A stretch of 64,000 nt of DNA, from assembly GCA_022577435.1 (NCBI GenBank), contig JAKOON010000019.1, positions 1,928,759-1,992,758 on the forward strand, written 5' to 3'. Below, one piece after another: positions 1-12,500 of the stretch. Position 1 is the stretch's first letter; each line of letters begins with the position of its first letter. The notes under the pieces were generated by a model. The model did not search any database. It was not told the origin of the DNA and was given only the letters and a program-made list of their open reading frames with translations. The translations under genes and the position numbers were made by a program. Origin of the DNA: Embiotoca jacksoni (lineage: Eukaryota; Chordata; Actinopteri; Embiotocidae).

Positions 1-215
1 TCAGATTAAAGTGGGGAGATTTTGAGGAAGTGTTGAGTTGAATGAGTTCTGGGTGAATATCAGGAAGTCATTCGCAGATTAATCAGGTGAGATTGTGATG
101 AAGCAAAGTGTTGTTTTGTACTTTGCGGCCTAAAAGCTTTCGACACGTTGACTTTCTAAAATTGTAAGTGGTATTTTTTTATTGTTAATTCTCAACCAAC
201 CTCACTGTTTTTCAG

Positions 216-265
216 GGGACTTACTGGCTTTTTATTTGTGAGGGGATCTTCACAGGACTTTTAAG
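216..265 (+). other. spint1: spint1 5' UTR segment after a splice acceptor
   Basis: A pyrimidine-rich tract ending in a clear acceptor (ctgtttttcag) finishes at 215, 50 bases before the start codon. The first coding exon therefore probably begins at 216 with about 50 bases of leader, and a non-coding first exon with the promoter lies to the left, possibly outside the window. Nothing else is recognised in bases 1-215. Confidence 0.5.
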
Positions 266-665
266 ATGAATGGACATTTGGAAGCGTGTGCGCTCCTGCT
301 TCTTGTGTTTTTAGTGAACTGCGCCACTGGACAGCAGTTTGAAGATCAATGTTCAGTCCAGTTTAAGAAAGGTCGGGAAGATTTTGTGCTCGATGCCGAT
401 GAGTCTGTGAAAGACGGGGCGACGTTCATTTCGTCGCCGAAACTGGATCGATTCAGGGACTGCGTGGCCGCCTGCTGCAAAGAGCCGCGGTGCAACGTCG
501 CCTTCATGGAGAAAGGAGCCGAGGACGGCTTGGTCAGCTCCTGCTTTCTGTTTGACTGTCTTTACAAAAAGAAATACGCCTGCCGCTTTGTCAGGAAGAA
601 AGGATACATGAGTTACATCCTGGACTCCTTGTATAAGAATCACCTCAACGTGAATGCTGTCACAG
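266..665 (+). CDS. spint1: spint1 exon 1: signal peptide and MANSC domain
   Basis: The start codon at 266 opens with a hydrophobic stretch (ACALLLLVFLVNCATG) typical of a signal peptide. A Cys-rich block follows with CVAACCKEPRCNVAF and SCFLFDC, the MANSC (seven-cysteine N-terminal) signature of HAI-1 and LRP11-like proteins. The exon ends in phase 1 at a GTGAG donor. No in-frame ATG precedes it within the leader. Confidence 0.93.
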
Positions 666-842
666 GTGAGACCAACACGGGCCACTAATCTGGAGGATCA
701 CTGTGATAAAGCACGCTTTTGTTTATGTACAACTGAAAGTGTTGTAGATGAAAACTTGACAATGTCTTCATATATACATATATATCTATATATATATATA
801 TACACACACATATATATATATATAGATATATATATATCTATC

Positions 843-910
<68 letters not shown>

Positions 911-3900
911 CACAGATATAGTCTATATTTTTCATTTGTGCCAATATCGACTTGGAGAAATTAGTCTTTCTTTAGATAATCCAGTTTTGAAAACACGGAC
1001 TAAAGTTTGTTGGATCAGTTACTAACAATTAAAATCCAATTCTCCCTCAACATGGTCAGTGTACTCAAATAATGTCTTTGACTGGCTTTCAGTTGTCTTT
1101 ATTAAACCACAGGTTGTAATGAGGATATGTGAAGCCACTGATTTAAGGCTTAAACCTTTTGCATGTTCACACATGCCAGGCAGTCATGGCGCCTGACAGT
1201 TAATGGGTTTCTGTTTCTACTCATCTTATTCAGGTGTCTTCCAGTGTTGCAATCGTATTTGCATGTGCATTATTTTCTGCCCATCTTTCCTCAAGTTATT
1301 TCTGAGCTTGTTTAAATCTCATGATGTCACTCCAGATCAATCTGACCGTCCTCCGGTGGCCAACGGAGGCCTGAACCGGGTGGTCCAGCCTCAGGACAGC
1401 TTGTCTCTGAACGGCTTTCAGAGCAACGATGACCACGGGATTGCGACCTTCCAATGGAAAATGCTCAGTGGGAATCCTGATGCTGTCATTGAGGTGAGGA
1501 AAGCAACTGCAGCACAAACTCAATCTTTCCACCGTCCAGTCGAGGGAAATTTAGAAAATACAAACTCCTGAATGAACCCTGATCCTGTGACTATATAATT
1601 CTAATGTTAGCTAGTTATTCTGTTTGTCATTTAAATGAAAATCTTCCGGCATTGATAAACATACATCATGTTTTCATGCCTCGTAGACAACCGAGTTTCC
1701 TGACCAGATAATCGTTTCCAATCTGACATCTGGGGTCTACAAGTTCCAGCTGACCGTCACGGACACCATCGGCCAGTCAGACTCTACCAAGGTCACCGTC
1801 CTCGTCCTCACGCCTGAGCAGTCTGAACGTGAGTATCAAGATGGAGGAAGAAACTGCCCGAAAATACAACATGATTGGAACGTATTCATTTTTGCAGAAA
1901 ACCTGTTTTGTGCTTATTGATTGAAATCGAACATTTTTAAACCTGCAGATTCGAAGTCACTCAACTCAAATCAGAGACTGTAAATGAAATCTTCAGTCAG
2001 TTAGCTGATGTAGTTTTGTTAGTTGTCTCAGACTCAACGTTTGGTAGAGGACATGGTTGAGTTTCAGTTGCAGTTCGTCATGTGTCCACAATACTACATT
2101 TGTTGACATTTCCTTTGGCTTACTGACAGTCCCTCCAAATAACAATTTCTGAACAAGTTGTGGAAGGCGTGTTACTTCAAGCCTCCTGTTTAACACGAAC
2201 ATGGGAAGATTAGTTTCTGAGGAACTCTTCTTCCTCAACTGCTCTGGCACTGTTTGGCATTTGTCGCAAGCATGAAATGTTCCCTGTTATTTGTGATCGA
2301 ACCTGTCACGACATGTTCAACTTGATTCCAGTGGCCCGAGTGATGAAATAGAAATGTAAGAAGATTATTATAAGGAGATGACACCAAATTCAGATTTTGT
2401 TAGGGGTTGGCAGGTTCTTATCCTTCAGATCACAGGAAGTGTCCAGGTCATTTCTGTGGAAACACATTCACAGTAAGCAAATGACGCTTGTCGCTGTGTG
2501 TTTTTTTTTTAATTTTTTTCCTTCTCCCTTGATACCATCTCTCCACCCCCAACTCAACCAAACCTGTCAGTCGGGTTCCAGCTTGTTACAAACGAGAACG
2601 ACTTCAGTCACTTTTACCGTCTGAATTGATTGAAAGTAATTTAAAGTCTTTATCTTTTGTCCTTTTAAAAGTGTTTTTTGTTTCGCTCAGTTGTGCATTT
2701 TCTTGTTGAGAAAAGACTTTTAACCACCCAGTGGTTCAGTTACCCATTAACAGCTAGAGGCCTGAATAGTGTTGGGAATGTGCTACGGTGGAAATACGTG
2801 ATCATTAGTCTTCTCCACTAAATGTGTGTCAGTGCTGCATGATAATACCGTGAGACCTTAATAATAAAAGTGGACCTTACGGTTCCTTTTTTTTTGTATT
2901 GCATAATAACAGCTGTGCTATGTATGATCGCTTTGATGATGCTCAGAATGTGTCTCATCAACCACACGCAGACATCCTGAATCTCATTTTCTAACCTCAT
3001 TGTCTATTGAAACACATCACTTCATTTTTTTTTCTTCGTTACATTTCAGTGGTGAACACCTCAGACATAGTTATGTCTGTTCACAAGGCAGACGCACACA
3101 AAAAAAGGAAGTTATAGAAAACTACATCTGGTTTCAGATACGAGAAAGAACTTTTGATAGTTTGTCAAATGCGTTTTGCGTTGTTAAGTGTTTAGTCAGA
3201 TCATCTGAGGCACTTTAAGTTCGTATTTTAAAGCACTGACAGTGTGTTGACAACGTTGATTTATAACTGGATTTTCTTGATAATCCTCAGCGACGTTGTT
3301 TGTGCCATTTCCAACTTCACTGAAACAGATTTTCCACCACTTATTAACCTATATATCACATCGTTGTGTGTAAAATCATTAGCTCTCAAACTTAGAAACT
3401 TTATAAGCACTGTGAGTTTATGTGAGTGAGTTGAGTGACTCTCCCCTTTTTAAACTAACAAAGTCGTTCCATTTTGATGACTCGTGATTTGTTTTTAACA
3501 AAACAGACAGGAAGTGTTAACACGTGATTAAGTCGAGGAGCTTTTTGCACGATCAGACTCTCCCTACAAACTTCAGATTTTCTGTAAAATGAATGAATTA
3601 TAAACACTGATATTATTACCGATGTGAACCAATTTTGCAGAAATGTAAGCGGGATGACCATAATTGATTTTGAATAGAAAGTAATCCTTCTTTCTGTGTG
3701 CCACCAGATCACTGTATGGCTCCGATGAAGGTCGGGCCGTGCCGCGGTTCTTTCCCTCGCTGGCATTATAACGCCGCCTCGGAGAAGTGTGAGCAGTTCG
3801 TGTTTGGAGGCTGCAGGGAGAATCTCAACAACTACCTCACCAAGGACGAGTGCACTAACGCCTGCTCCGGCTCAGGTATCTGCGCTCTCTGCTTTTATAA

Positions 3901-6900
3901 CTTCATGTTCTGTGGAGCTGTTTTATTTGTCACACGACATGTTTGTAGGTCTATGCGACATGTAGGTGATCTTTTGATTTGAAGGGTTACTTTACAAGTC
4001 ATGAGCACATATACCAGACCACAAGGCCCGCCTTGTTTGGCTCTAAAGCATACTCGGTTTGAATTAAAATAACTGATGCTAGATTGATGCCAGAAAGCTT
4101 TTGTTTACCGTATAGTGACCAGGTCGCAAGGGTTCACAAGTAATTGCACACTTGGGTGCTAAATGTTTCATAAGCAGCCATGTGTGGCTTTAATTTGAGT
4201 TCATGCACCAAAGAGCTCCTGCTGTGAGGAGTGAAGATGTTTCTGTGCAAATAAAAGATACTAATGAAGCTCCAAAAAAAAAAAAATGTAGCAGAGATGA
4301 TAATAAATAAGCTAAATCAAACCGTAGGCTCGTTTTAAGCAGGTTTGCGCACAGAAACTAGAAACTGTCAAGCAACCTAGTCGACTGAGGGCCATGAATC
4401 TAGTGGATGAGCGGAAAATCACTTGCACTGTGAAAAACCCTTTATGACGGCACGGCAACTCAAGAACTCTTTTTAACATATTTTAAAACAGAAAGGCCAG
4501 ATTGCAGAACAAGAAGAAACCAATCCAATAAAACTCCTACAAAGACAAGTTAAAGATAAAATAAAGAAACAGCTCATGAGCCAATGCCCTACCTCATGCC
4601 TTTTCTTTTTTATTTCTTGGCTTTGCTGCCACTTTAACTGGCATTAATTGATGATGTCACCGCTGACAGGAGCAACATAGAGTGTGCAGAGCAGTCTGAG
4701 AGCTCAGACTCACCATTCAACAAGACAACCATCGTAAACATGCTGTCAAAGCAACTATACCTTCATGGTACTTTTCTTTGGTTTCATCTGGGATTTCTTT
4801 CTTGGAAAAGGAGATAATGATGGTGAAGTTTGGTTCATGCTTCGTGTTGCTTTAAGCCCATTTATCTCGGTGGGTGAGGAGGATGTTTGGTTGATGGTTT
4901 CACTGTGGGTTGCTAATGTTGTCAGCAATTATCAAACACCTTTTTATTCAGAGAATATGAAAGAGTGATTTCCTGGAGTGTTTGTTATTTGTCTGATGAA
5001 CTCATGATTGAATTTGAATCTCTTTTTTTTGTTGTTGTTGTTTTTTCTCAGAAAGAGGTGGTAAAGGAGGTCGAGGTTTGCCTCTTCCCACAGATCAAGG
5101 TAGGAGAAATCCATAGGTGCTAGAAATACTCTGTATTTTACCTGATGACACAATTTTATCATCTCCTCATATTTGTCTCAATCATTATGTATTTTTTTAA
5201 CTAGTCTAGGTGATTGTAGATAAAAGTAACATTCCTGTGCTTTCTGACGATAAATGCAACAGACTGTTAGTGTACAAGAAATGGAAAAAGTAGAAGCAAC
5301 ATATCCTTATCCAGATTTGGAAGTATGTTTTCGGCCACATGGTAAAAACGGGGTGAAAGCTTTCTGTATTTCTGACTCCATTCTCATTTGTTTTTGTGAA
5401 AGTTTTAGTTCCACACCTGCTCTAAAGTAGCTGTCATGGTGCAGTAAAAGTGACAGTTTCCTGTGTTTTTGTGCCACAGGAGAAAAATGCGGTGCACCGT
5501 GCACCATAAATCAGTTCACCTGTGACAACGGCTGCTGTCTGGATCCAGGACTGGAGTGTGACTCTGCTCCACAGTGTAGCGACAGCTCGGACGAACTCAA
5601 ATGCAAAGACTGTGAGCAATGATTATGCAAACTGCGCCTCAGGCTCTTGGAAATATAAAAGCAGCAATGACATCCCGCTGATTAAATGTTTCTGTGAAAG
5701 ACGTGCTAACTTGAATTTTGTCCTGTGTGTCAATCAGTGGACAACAAGTTTCGGATTCTTCTCCAGATTCCAGTGGATGAACAGAAAGGTGATTTAAAGT
5801 CTTTTTGTTGTTGTTGATTTCTGCCTTCCAAACCTCTTCCTATCCATTTATACTACCAACACCTTCACCTCACCGTGTGTTTATTGCCATCCACAGTACG
5901 CTGCACGGAGATTCCCGACACAGGAATCTGCAGGGACAGTTTCACCAAGTGGTACTACAACCCCATCCAACAGGACTGCTTGCGCTTCAACTACGGTGGC
6001 TGCCCAGGAAACGAGAACAGATTTGACTCCAAAGAGTACTGTATGAAAGTTTGCCGTGGAGTAACAGGTGGGTTGCTCTCCATGTTAAGTGGCCATTTTA
6101 CACATTTGCCTCTTTTTTTAAAAAATTTTTTCCCCCCACATGACTTTTTCATGATATTTTATCTTTTGGAAATGGGATGTTTTTGTTTGGGCTGACATTC
6201 TTGTCTGCTTTCCACCTTTTCAGGTTGTTTTCTATTCAAATATCACGTGTGGTGCTTTGGCCTTTCGAGAGTCGACAACTCAAACAAAGAACTGTGAACA
6301 TGTTGAAATGTGAATGATACGTTTTCCAGGCAGGCTGATGGATAATCTATGTGCACACATTTCAACGTGGATTAGATTGCGTGCGAAGGATCCTATACAA
6401 TGTTTTATAAATGAGGCCCCAGAACAGAATTTATTTATTTAATATTGGGTTGTTCACGTGAACGCGAGTAATCCTCTAATCCTTCACCATGATGTGTAAA
6501 TATGAAGCTCTTTGATAACAACTTTTTATTAACTGAAAATATGACGTCAACGTTGTGTTTACTGCTTCTGTTGCCCCTTAGTTGCCAAAAACAACACAAA
6601 TGTATATTTAATTAGCCTTTTTTTTTTGTTTTCTTAATGTCATTCACAACATAAAAAAATTCTAAAATTAAATTTGTTTTTCTTTTATTTCAGAAAAGGA
6701 TGTGTTTGAAAGACGGGATGCGCTTGACGGCAGTGTCGCTGGACTCAAGCCACGTATGTTATGCCTACGGTCTCAAATTAAACCTTCTGCTTCATCAGCG
6801 TTTACTTCCCATGGATTCGTTCTGTTCATCCCTTTAGCACTTTTCCACTTCACTGAGTTGCTCAGAGTAGCGTTGGATTTAGTGATCTGCTTTCTCACCT

Positions 6901-7173
6901 TTGCAGTGTTTCTTGTGCTGTCCTTGAATGACCCAACCACCAAGTTTAAAAGTTTTTTTTTTTTTTTTTTTTTAAATTGATTCACCAGATATTGCAGCGA
7001 TAGCTGGCATCCTGGGCCTGGCCATCATCGGCCTGCTCGGCCTCCTGATATACTGCTTCATGAAGGGGAAGAAGTCTCCTCAGCACCACCGCGTGCCCGT
7101 CAACAACGCACCGCTGACCTCCATAGAGGACAGAGAACGTCTGGTCTACAATAGCACCACCAAGCCCATCTGA
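266..7173 (+). CDS. spint1: Kunitz-type protease inhibitor 1 (HAI-1), complete
   Basis: Single-pass membrane inhibitor of trypsin-like proteases; in other vertebrates it controls HGF activator, matriptase and prostasin in epithelia. Exons joined: 266-665, 1336-1493, 1687-1828, 3708-3875, 5052-5099, 5480-5611, 5738-5788, 5897-6067, 6694-6753, 6989-7173; all splice sites are GT-AG and the frame stays open for 504 codons plus TGA. Domain order is signal peptide (1-22), MANSC, PKD-like segment (~134-233), Kunitz 1 (236-286), short Gly-rich linker, LDL receptor class A (309-347), Kunitz 2 (369-419), transmembrane helix (~445-467), short tail. This is the exact order of HAI-1, and the length is close to the human protein (just over 500 aa). 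Both Kunitz domains have Arg at P1 (R246, R379). HAI-2 (spint2) is excluded because it lacks MANSC and LDLa. Whether this is the a or b fish copy was not determined. Confidence 0.96.
770..918. repeat. Compound TA/CA microsatellite in spint1 intron 1
   Basis: Alternating (TA)n blocks are interrupted by TATC and by (CA)n runs. The apparent reading frame through it is a low-complexity I/Y/T repeat and is not coding. Confidence 0.95.
1829..3707 (+). other. spint1 intron 3
   Basis: This 1.9-kb intron separates the PKD exon from Kunitz 1. It is AT-rich with no coding signal. The other spint1 introns longer than 300 bases (666-1335, 3876-5051, 5100-5479 and 6068-6693) likewise show no gene, RNA or clear mobile element apart from the microsatellite at 770-918. 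Confidence 0.7.
3708..3875 (+). CDS. spint1: spint1 exon 4: Kunitz domain 1
   Basis: The exon encodes one BPTI/Kunitz fold with six cysteines in the standard spacing. The reactive loop reads GPC-R-G, so P1 is Arg and P1' is Gly, and the core FVFGGCRENLNNY is canonical. In human HAI-1 the first Kunitz domain does most of the inhibition, and its loop is also Cys-Arg-Gly. A large Phe/Tyr-rich core and no missing cysteine suggest a functional inhibitor. Confidence 0.95.
5480..5611 (+). CDS. spint1: spint1 exon 6: LDL receptor class A module
   Basis: The exon encodes six spaced cysteines and the calcium-binding ending CSDSSDELKC, a textbook LDLa module. It separates the two Kunitz domains, as in HAI-1 of other vertebrates. 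Short flanking exons 5052-5099 and 5738-5788 encode linkers. Confidence 0.95.
5897..6067 (+). CDS. spint1: spint1 exon 8: Kunitz domain 2
   Basis: A second complete Kunitz domain with six cysteines and core FNYGGCPGNENRF. The reactive loop reads GIC-R-D: P1 is Arg and P1' is Asp. An acidic P1' is unusual for an efficient inhibitor, but from memory human HAI-1 Kunitz 2 also has an acidic residue (Glu) there, which fits the weaker role of this domain. Confidence 0.94.
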
Positions 7174-7570
7174 CCCCCTCAGTCCTGACCTTTGACCCCC
7201 GGCGTGGTGGTGAACGACCCTGGTTGTCGGAGCCGTCATACACTGAACACACTCAGAGTGATGAGAGGAAACGATGTTCTTTGACTATGTGAATGCTGGA
7301 GGAGGCGTGTTTTTATGGTGACGTACACAGAAGGCAGCCGGCCTTCAATGATGAAGCGTGATGTCTAATTTGATTTGTTTTTCTTTTTTCTTTTTTTATG
7401 AGATGACATGTTATAATGAGTTGTTGGAGAAGAGTTTGTACTCAGGTTAAAAGGGAGGAGTTACTAGTGTGGAGGTAGATTACCACAGAATATTATCCCC
7501 GTTTAAATTTGTGGATATTTTGTCTAGGTGTTCATGCTTCAATGAACAATAAACAGCTTTTCCAAATACA
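7174..7570 (+). terminator. spint1: spint1 3' UTR and poly(A) signal
   Basis: A canonical AATAAA sits at 7548-7553, about 375 bases after the spint1 stop codon, so the transcript probably ends near 7570. It is the only perfect hexamer seen in the first 400 bases after the stop. Confidence 0.7.
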
Positions 7571-8194
7571 ACTAGTTTTAGCATCAAACCCTAAATCGCC
7601 ACTAGAGGTCCACAAAGGCCTTTTACTTCACAGTACGAGTCTTCATTCTTTTGCTTTTTCTTACAACTGAACTTTTGTGGTGAATTTGTGAAGATCCCTT
7701 CAACATCCTGAGGTCGTGTCACGCCAGCTTCTTCTTCTGTCAGATTTATTTTTAATGTGTTTTGAACTCTATTGTTACATACTCCAACGGATGACACATG
7801 CATTTATAATGTTGTAAATAATCTTAGAATTTCTGAAAGTCATATTTTACTTGAAGGTTATGTTGATGGTGATTTTAGAACAAGCAACAAGCATACATTT
7901 AAAAAAAAAAAAAAAAAAACCCTGCTTATTTCACATCATAAAGCATCCTTGCTGTTGAATATTCAATATTTAAAACTTATCAAAGCTTTGTACATAAGAT
8001 CTGATGTAGTTTTTGGAAAATGGCGATGTTCATACTAAATAAAAAATATTAACTCACCTTCATTTGGGATTGTTTTTTCTTACAAAACAGTCAGTTTTTA
8101 GACTGAATTAATACACAGCTGTGTAAATTGATCACTTCAATTTGACAGATAATCAGTGATTTTCTTTTTGGCACCGAAGGAAACAGGACTCGGT

Positions 8195-8411
8195 TTAACC
8201 CTCCTGTTGTCCTTTGATAAGCAGCTGTGTTCAACCAAATTCTATTTTGTTTTCATATTTTTTGGGATCATTGGTGACAAGGAGGCTGTGAGGGTTTCTT
8301 TAAAGAATGATGACCAATGATCCCAAAAAAATATAAAAATATAGAAATAAAATAGAACTTGGTTGAACACAGCTGCAGGTCATTTTGACCCGAGGACAAC
8401 AGGAGGGTTAA
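8195..8411. mobile_element. Palindromic MITE with TTAA ends (piggyBac-like)
   Basis: The element is bounded by TTAA on each side and begins with CCCTCCTGTTGTCC, whose reverse complement (GGACAACAGGAGGG) closes the other end. The inner arms are also inverted: CAGCTGTGTTCAACCAA on the left and TTGGTTGAACACAGCTG on the right. The loop carries a second inverted pair (GGGATCATTGGT / ACCAATGATCCC). At 217 bases it is far too short to encode a transposase, so it is a non-autonomous hairpin-like MITE. TTAA target sites are characteristic of the piggyBac superfamily. Confidence 0.85.
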
Positions 8412-9463
8412 ACACAGTGGAGCATTGGTTTGTACCAAAGGTGGTGAAAAGCTGGTTTAATTTTATCCTCTTCATCAGTGACCTCGAGTGGTAGAGAGAG
8501 CAGCTGCTGTTAAAGAGCAGGTGCAGGTTAAACCGAAGCCTCTAAGGAGAGAGCTATAGGTTAGTTATCATATAAGTTCATTTTAAACAACTTATTTAAG
8601 CTGTCTGAAACACAGTAACTACATGCAATGTATTAGGTTGCCTTGAACAACATATTTTGGGCCTTTGGAGTTTTATCAACAGGGCCAGCAGATGGGGATA
8701 ATGTTCTGTCAAAAGTTCAGCAACCTGCAGACATGAAAAATAGACCACGTGAACTTTATCTCAGCAATTGTGAAGTCTTTCCAAAAACCTCATACAGATC
8801 AAACAAAGCACATCTCTCGTTTTGTTCTGCAGGTGGATTTGGAGAACTTTTAGTCGATGCGTGTATCACAAAGCTGCTTTTCTCACATCACTTTCAGTGA
8901 AGTCCCTTTAGTCTTCCAGGAGGAGGCGGTGAGGGGGGAGTCGTGCAAAGTAAAAGCACCCTGCACAAATTAGCCCCCAGCCAATTGATAACCTGAAGCC
9001 ATCCTTCAGGAGCCCCCCATCCTCCCGACCTGACCCTCGTGACTGTAACTGGCAGGGTGACAGTTTGTTGTCTTTCATTGGTTTGCGTGCACGTGAGCGC
9101 AAGTAAAGATACTTTAATGGGAAAGCCTCCAACTTTTGTTTGTGTAAAACGATCTTATACTGAAAGAAATGACCAAACTATGCAGCCCAGATGTTACGAT
9201 GTGGGAACACTGACACCCACCACGCAGTTGGCATGTCAAAAACAGGCGTTCCTTGGTTGCGTTCAAGTCCTTCTTGTAAATGTGAAACTGTAAAGACGAG
9301 CGACCTTCAGACATTTCTTTGTTGTTGTTTGTCTCAAAAGAAAACTTCTTCTAAAATGTAAAGTCATGCCAACTTATTTACTTTGAGATAGTTTTTTTTT
9401 TAAATATTTGTTGTTATTGAGAAGTGACAAATGTGAACAAAACAACACAACAGCAGAAGTATG

Positions 9464-9508
9464 TGATGATGATGATGGTGATGATGATGATGATGGTGAT
9501 GATGATGT
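9464..9508. repeat. (GAT)n microsatellite
   Basis: GAT/GGT triplet repeat of about 45 bases. On the minus strand it reads as a run of His codons inside a spurious frame. Confidence 0.9.
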
Positions 9509-12500
9509 GTTAATTCACTTAGATGGTAAAGTAGCGGGTTTGTGTGAAATACACAATTTCTACCAACAGGAGTGAAGGTCGACAGGTACCAAATGAGATT
9601 CACAATTTTTGTGGCGTTCACTGCCAGTTCTCGGTTGCTATAACTCCCACAGGCAGTGAAGGCGGCATCAGTTCTTTGCTCTTCTTCAAAGATGCAGCAG
9701 CAGTGTTTGGTTGTCGGACGCGGGGATGTGTGTCCGAGCTGCATGTACCATGTGAAGAAAAGAAACTGAAATCAGTGTTTTCACCGAGAAACCAGAGAGA
9801 AAAGTTTTACCGGAGATTTTAGTCGTTGGAAGGAACAAAAGATTTGGCGAATTCGGTACGTGAACTACTTTTGATGACTTTTACTAAATCTCAGCAAACT
9901 TTGTGTGTGATTAGACCAGCTTCTCTCAGACTGGACGTTTCATCCTGCAGAGGTTTTATTGTGTGTTTTTCAGGGCTGCTTGGAAACACATGTCATTGTC
10001 TTTTGTCAAAGCGCGTCTTGACTTCATAAAACAATTACTCACTTTTAACCAAACATAATACTTAAAAGTGTCACGGTTACAAAAAAAATGCGCATGCGTC
10101 AGTTTTTCTTCTGAAATCTGTCAAACCATCGACACATTCCTCATATTGAGTCTTTAACTTTGCATTACTGGCAGGTTTCACATTTGAGGTGTATTTCTGC
10201 TGCGGGCTGTCTGGACGGAAGCGAGCAGCAGTTTCAGTCCGATAAGTCCTGTTTGTTTTTGACGCAAAACACTCAGTTGAGTGAACTTTGATCAGCTGCT
10301 GCAGTCGGAGGGATTTTTTTTTTCTTTTCATTGAGAGATTTTCCACTTTAGCTCTGATGACTGTGGTATCTTGTGAGGAAAACTAATATTCATTCTGCTG
10401 TTGAATCATTTACCGTTTCCTCTTTCCCTGCATCCCCCCCCCATCACCACCACCCCCCCTCCTTCACCTCCCTCCACCCCCCCTTCTTCCCTAATTGTTT
10501 TTTTTCTAATGAGCACCCCACTGAGACACAGCGCGGGTTTAAATGCAGGCTGCTCATAGGTCAACGACTCTCCCCACCAGCTGTTGAAGAACAATAGGAC
10601 AAAATCAATCAATTACCCCCTGAAAGGTTCCATCTTCTGCTTCTTTGACCTCACTCGACCTTTTAGACAATAACGTCTCGACTTCATTGCGGGTAAACGT
10701 TGCCTCGGTGCGATGAACAGCACTCTTTTCTTTTAGGTGGTCCTCCAGACAGGAAACTGCCCGAGTGTGTCTTGGATCTCGGAGTTGGCCCTGAATTCCT
10801 CCTTCCAGTCTTGGTATGCTGCAGCTGCGATAGGTGCAGAGGACGAGGGTGGTTTCATCTATGGAAATAAAGCATCCGAGGATTTCACAAGTCACCTTCT
10901 TTGTTGCTTCAAGTGCTTGTTTGAAGGGCAGTTGCAGTTACAGCTGGCAGCTCACGAGCCTCTTAAGGCCTAGTTTTAACAAGTTATAGCTGGGATTACA
11001 CTGAGAGTTAAAGGTTGACTTTAAACAAGACCTAACAACATTGTGTTTGTTTGAAAGCGGAGAGTGAATGCCATATGTGATTTTGCATTCCAGACACCCA
11101 AGGGAGGTTTGACTCTGTGTTTTAGTCGCTGCAGTATTGACAAGTATGAAGGCACGAGGGAGCTTTTTGCCTGCAGATGTATATGTGTATATACATGTAT
11201 GTGTAATGTAGCTTTAAATGGGCACAGTCCAATTCTATTTGAAGACTTGTCATCTAATTTTGTCCAGCAGTCCCGTCCTCTGCCTTCCCAACACTGCAGG
11301 ACATTATGGAGGACTACTCACCCTCTGGTTGTCTACCGTTTATAATTTCAAAGAACTGGAAGTCTTCATTTGTGATTTTCCCATTAAGATGGCACTTGCC
11401 AGCCTCCTTTGCCAGGTATGCAATCTGTGGTCATCGGTCACTGGTGGGGGGGGTGAAAAGTGCCATTCTCCTTTTTCACCACAGTGGGGAACGATTATTC
11501 TCCCATTAAGGGCTATTTTGGCTGGAGTGTACGTGTAGCATATGGACGAAACTCCTCACGGTGCCCTGCGGGCGTTCAATGGGATGGATCCCATCTAAGC
11601 AGCGTACTGAAAAATGCAGTGGACTAAACTAAGAAGCTCATTTGTGTCTTTGGGAAGGTTGGGGCAGCGCCTTTTGTAGAGGTTGTGGATTTGATTGAGC
11701 TGAAGAGCAACCATCAGGCTGCATTGTTTTCTCCAGTGAATGAAAAGCTGTTCGTCTCTTACAGCCTGCGTGTCAGAGGACAAACTGCAAGAGTAATGTG
11801 GGAAAGAGGGTACTAAACAGAAAGGCTGTTTTTCAGGGGGTATTTTCTGTCGGGGTGGGAGGGTAAGAGACAGGTCATGCAAGATAAACATGGCACCAAT
11901 GCTGAAATAATAAAGACTCTGAGTCTGAGTTAGACTCTGGATTTCTGAAAGCCACACCCGGTTAGATTTTTATTTGTAAATATAAACATCCGTCCTGACT
12001 GATGGTGTCCTCCAGAAATCTGCCCCACCGTGAGGATTTCTCAGCGGGCATATGTCGTTCTTCCAGTTTCCCATGTGGCCTTGTTGGGCTGGACACATTA
12101 TACGTTGTGATGCGGTAGGTCTCCGACTGTGAGAGAGAAGTACAGCAGTAATTCTCAGCACTAGTTTTAGTTTCTCCTCCTAATTACTTGTTCCACACCG
12201 GTGGAAATTAATTTGTGTTTTTAGTTGTTGCCCAAAAGGCTGATTAAGTTCTTTCATGGCTTCAGATGCTGGACCCAACCTGTATATAACCTTGAGTACA
12301 TCATCTGACAGCTACCATTGGATGGTTTTCTTTGGATGCTGTTTACCATCATTACGGTTAAAGTCAATTGATTGGCAAGAATCTTGGTTTTCAGTGCGGA
12401 TTTTTCTGATTGAACATTATGTAAGCATTCCTCATGAGACAGAGAAAGTGGCATGTTTCCCCAAGTGGAGTCCTGTTTTCCTTCGGCTTCCTCTCTAGAC

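Noticed and set aside
654..1025. Open frame of 123 codons after spint1 exon 1
   Set aside because: It is made of the TA/CA microsatellite in intron 1 (I/Y/T repeats) and starts inside the coding exon in another frame.
9400..9744. Minus-strand frame with a poly-His run
   Set aside because: The His run is the GAT microsatellite in antisense; no other feature supports a gene.
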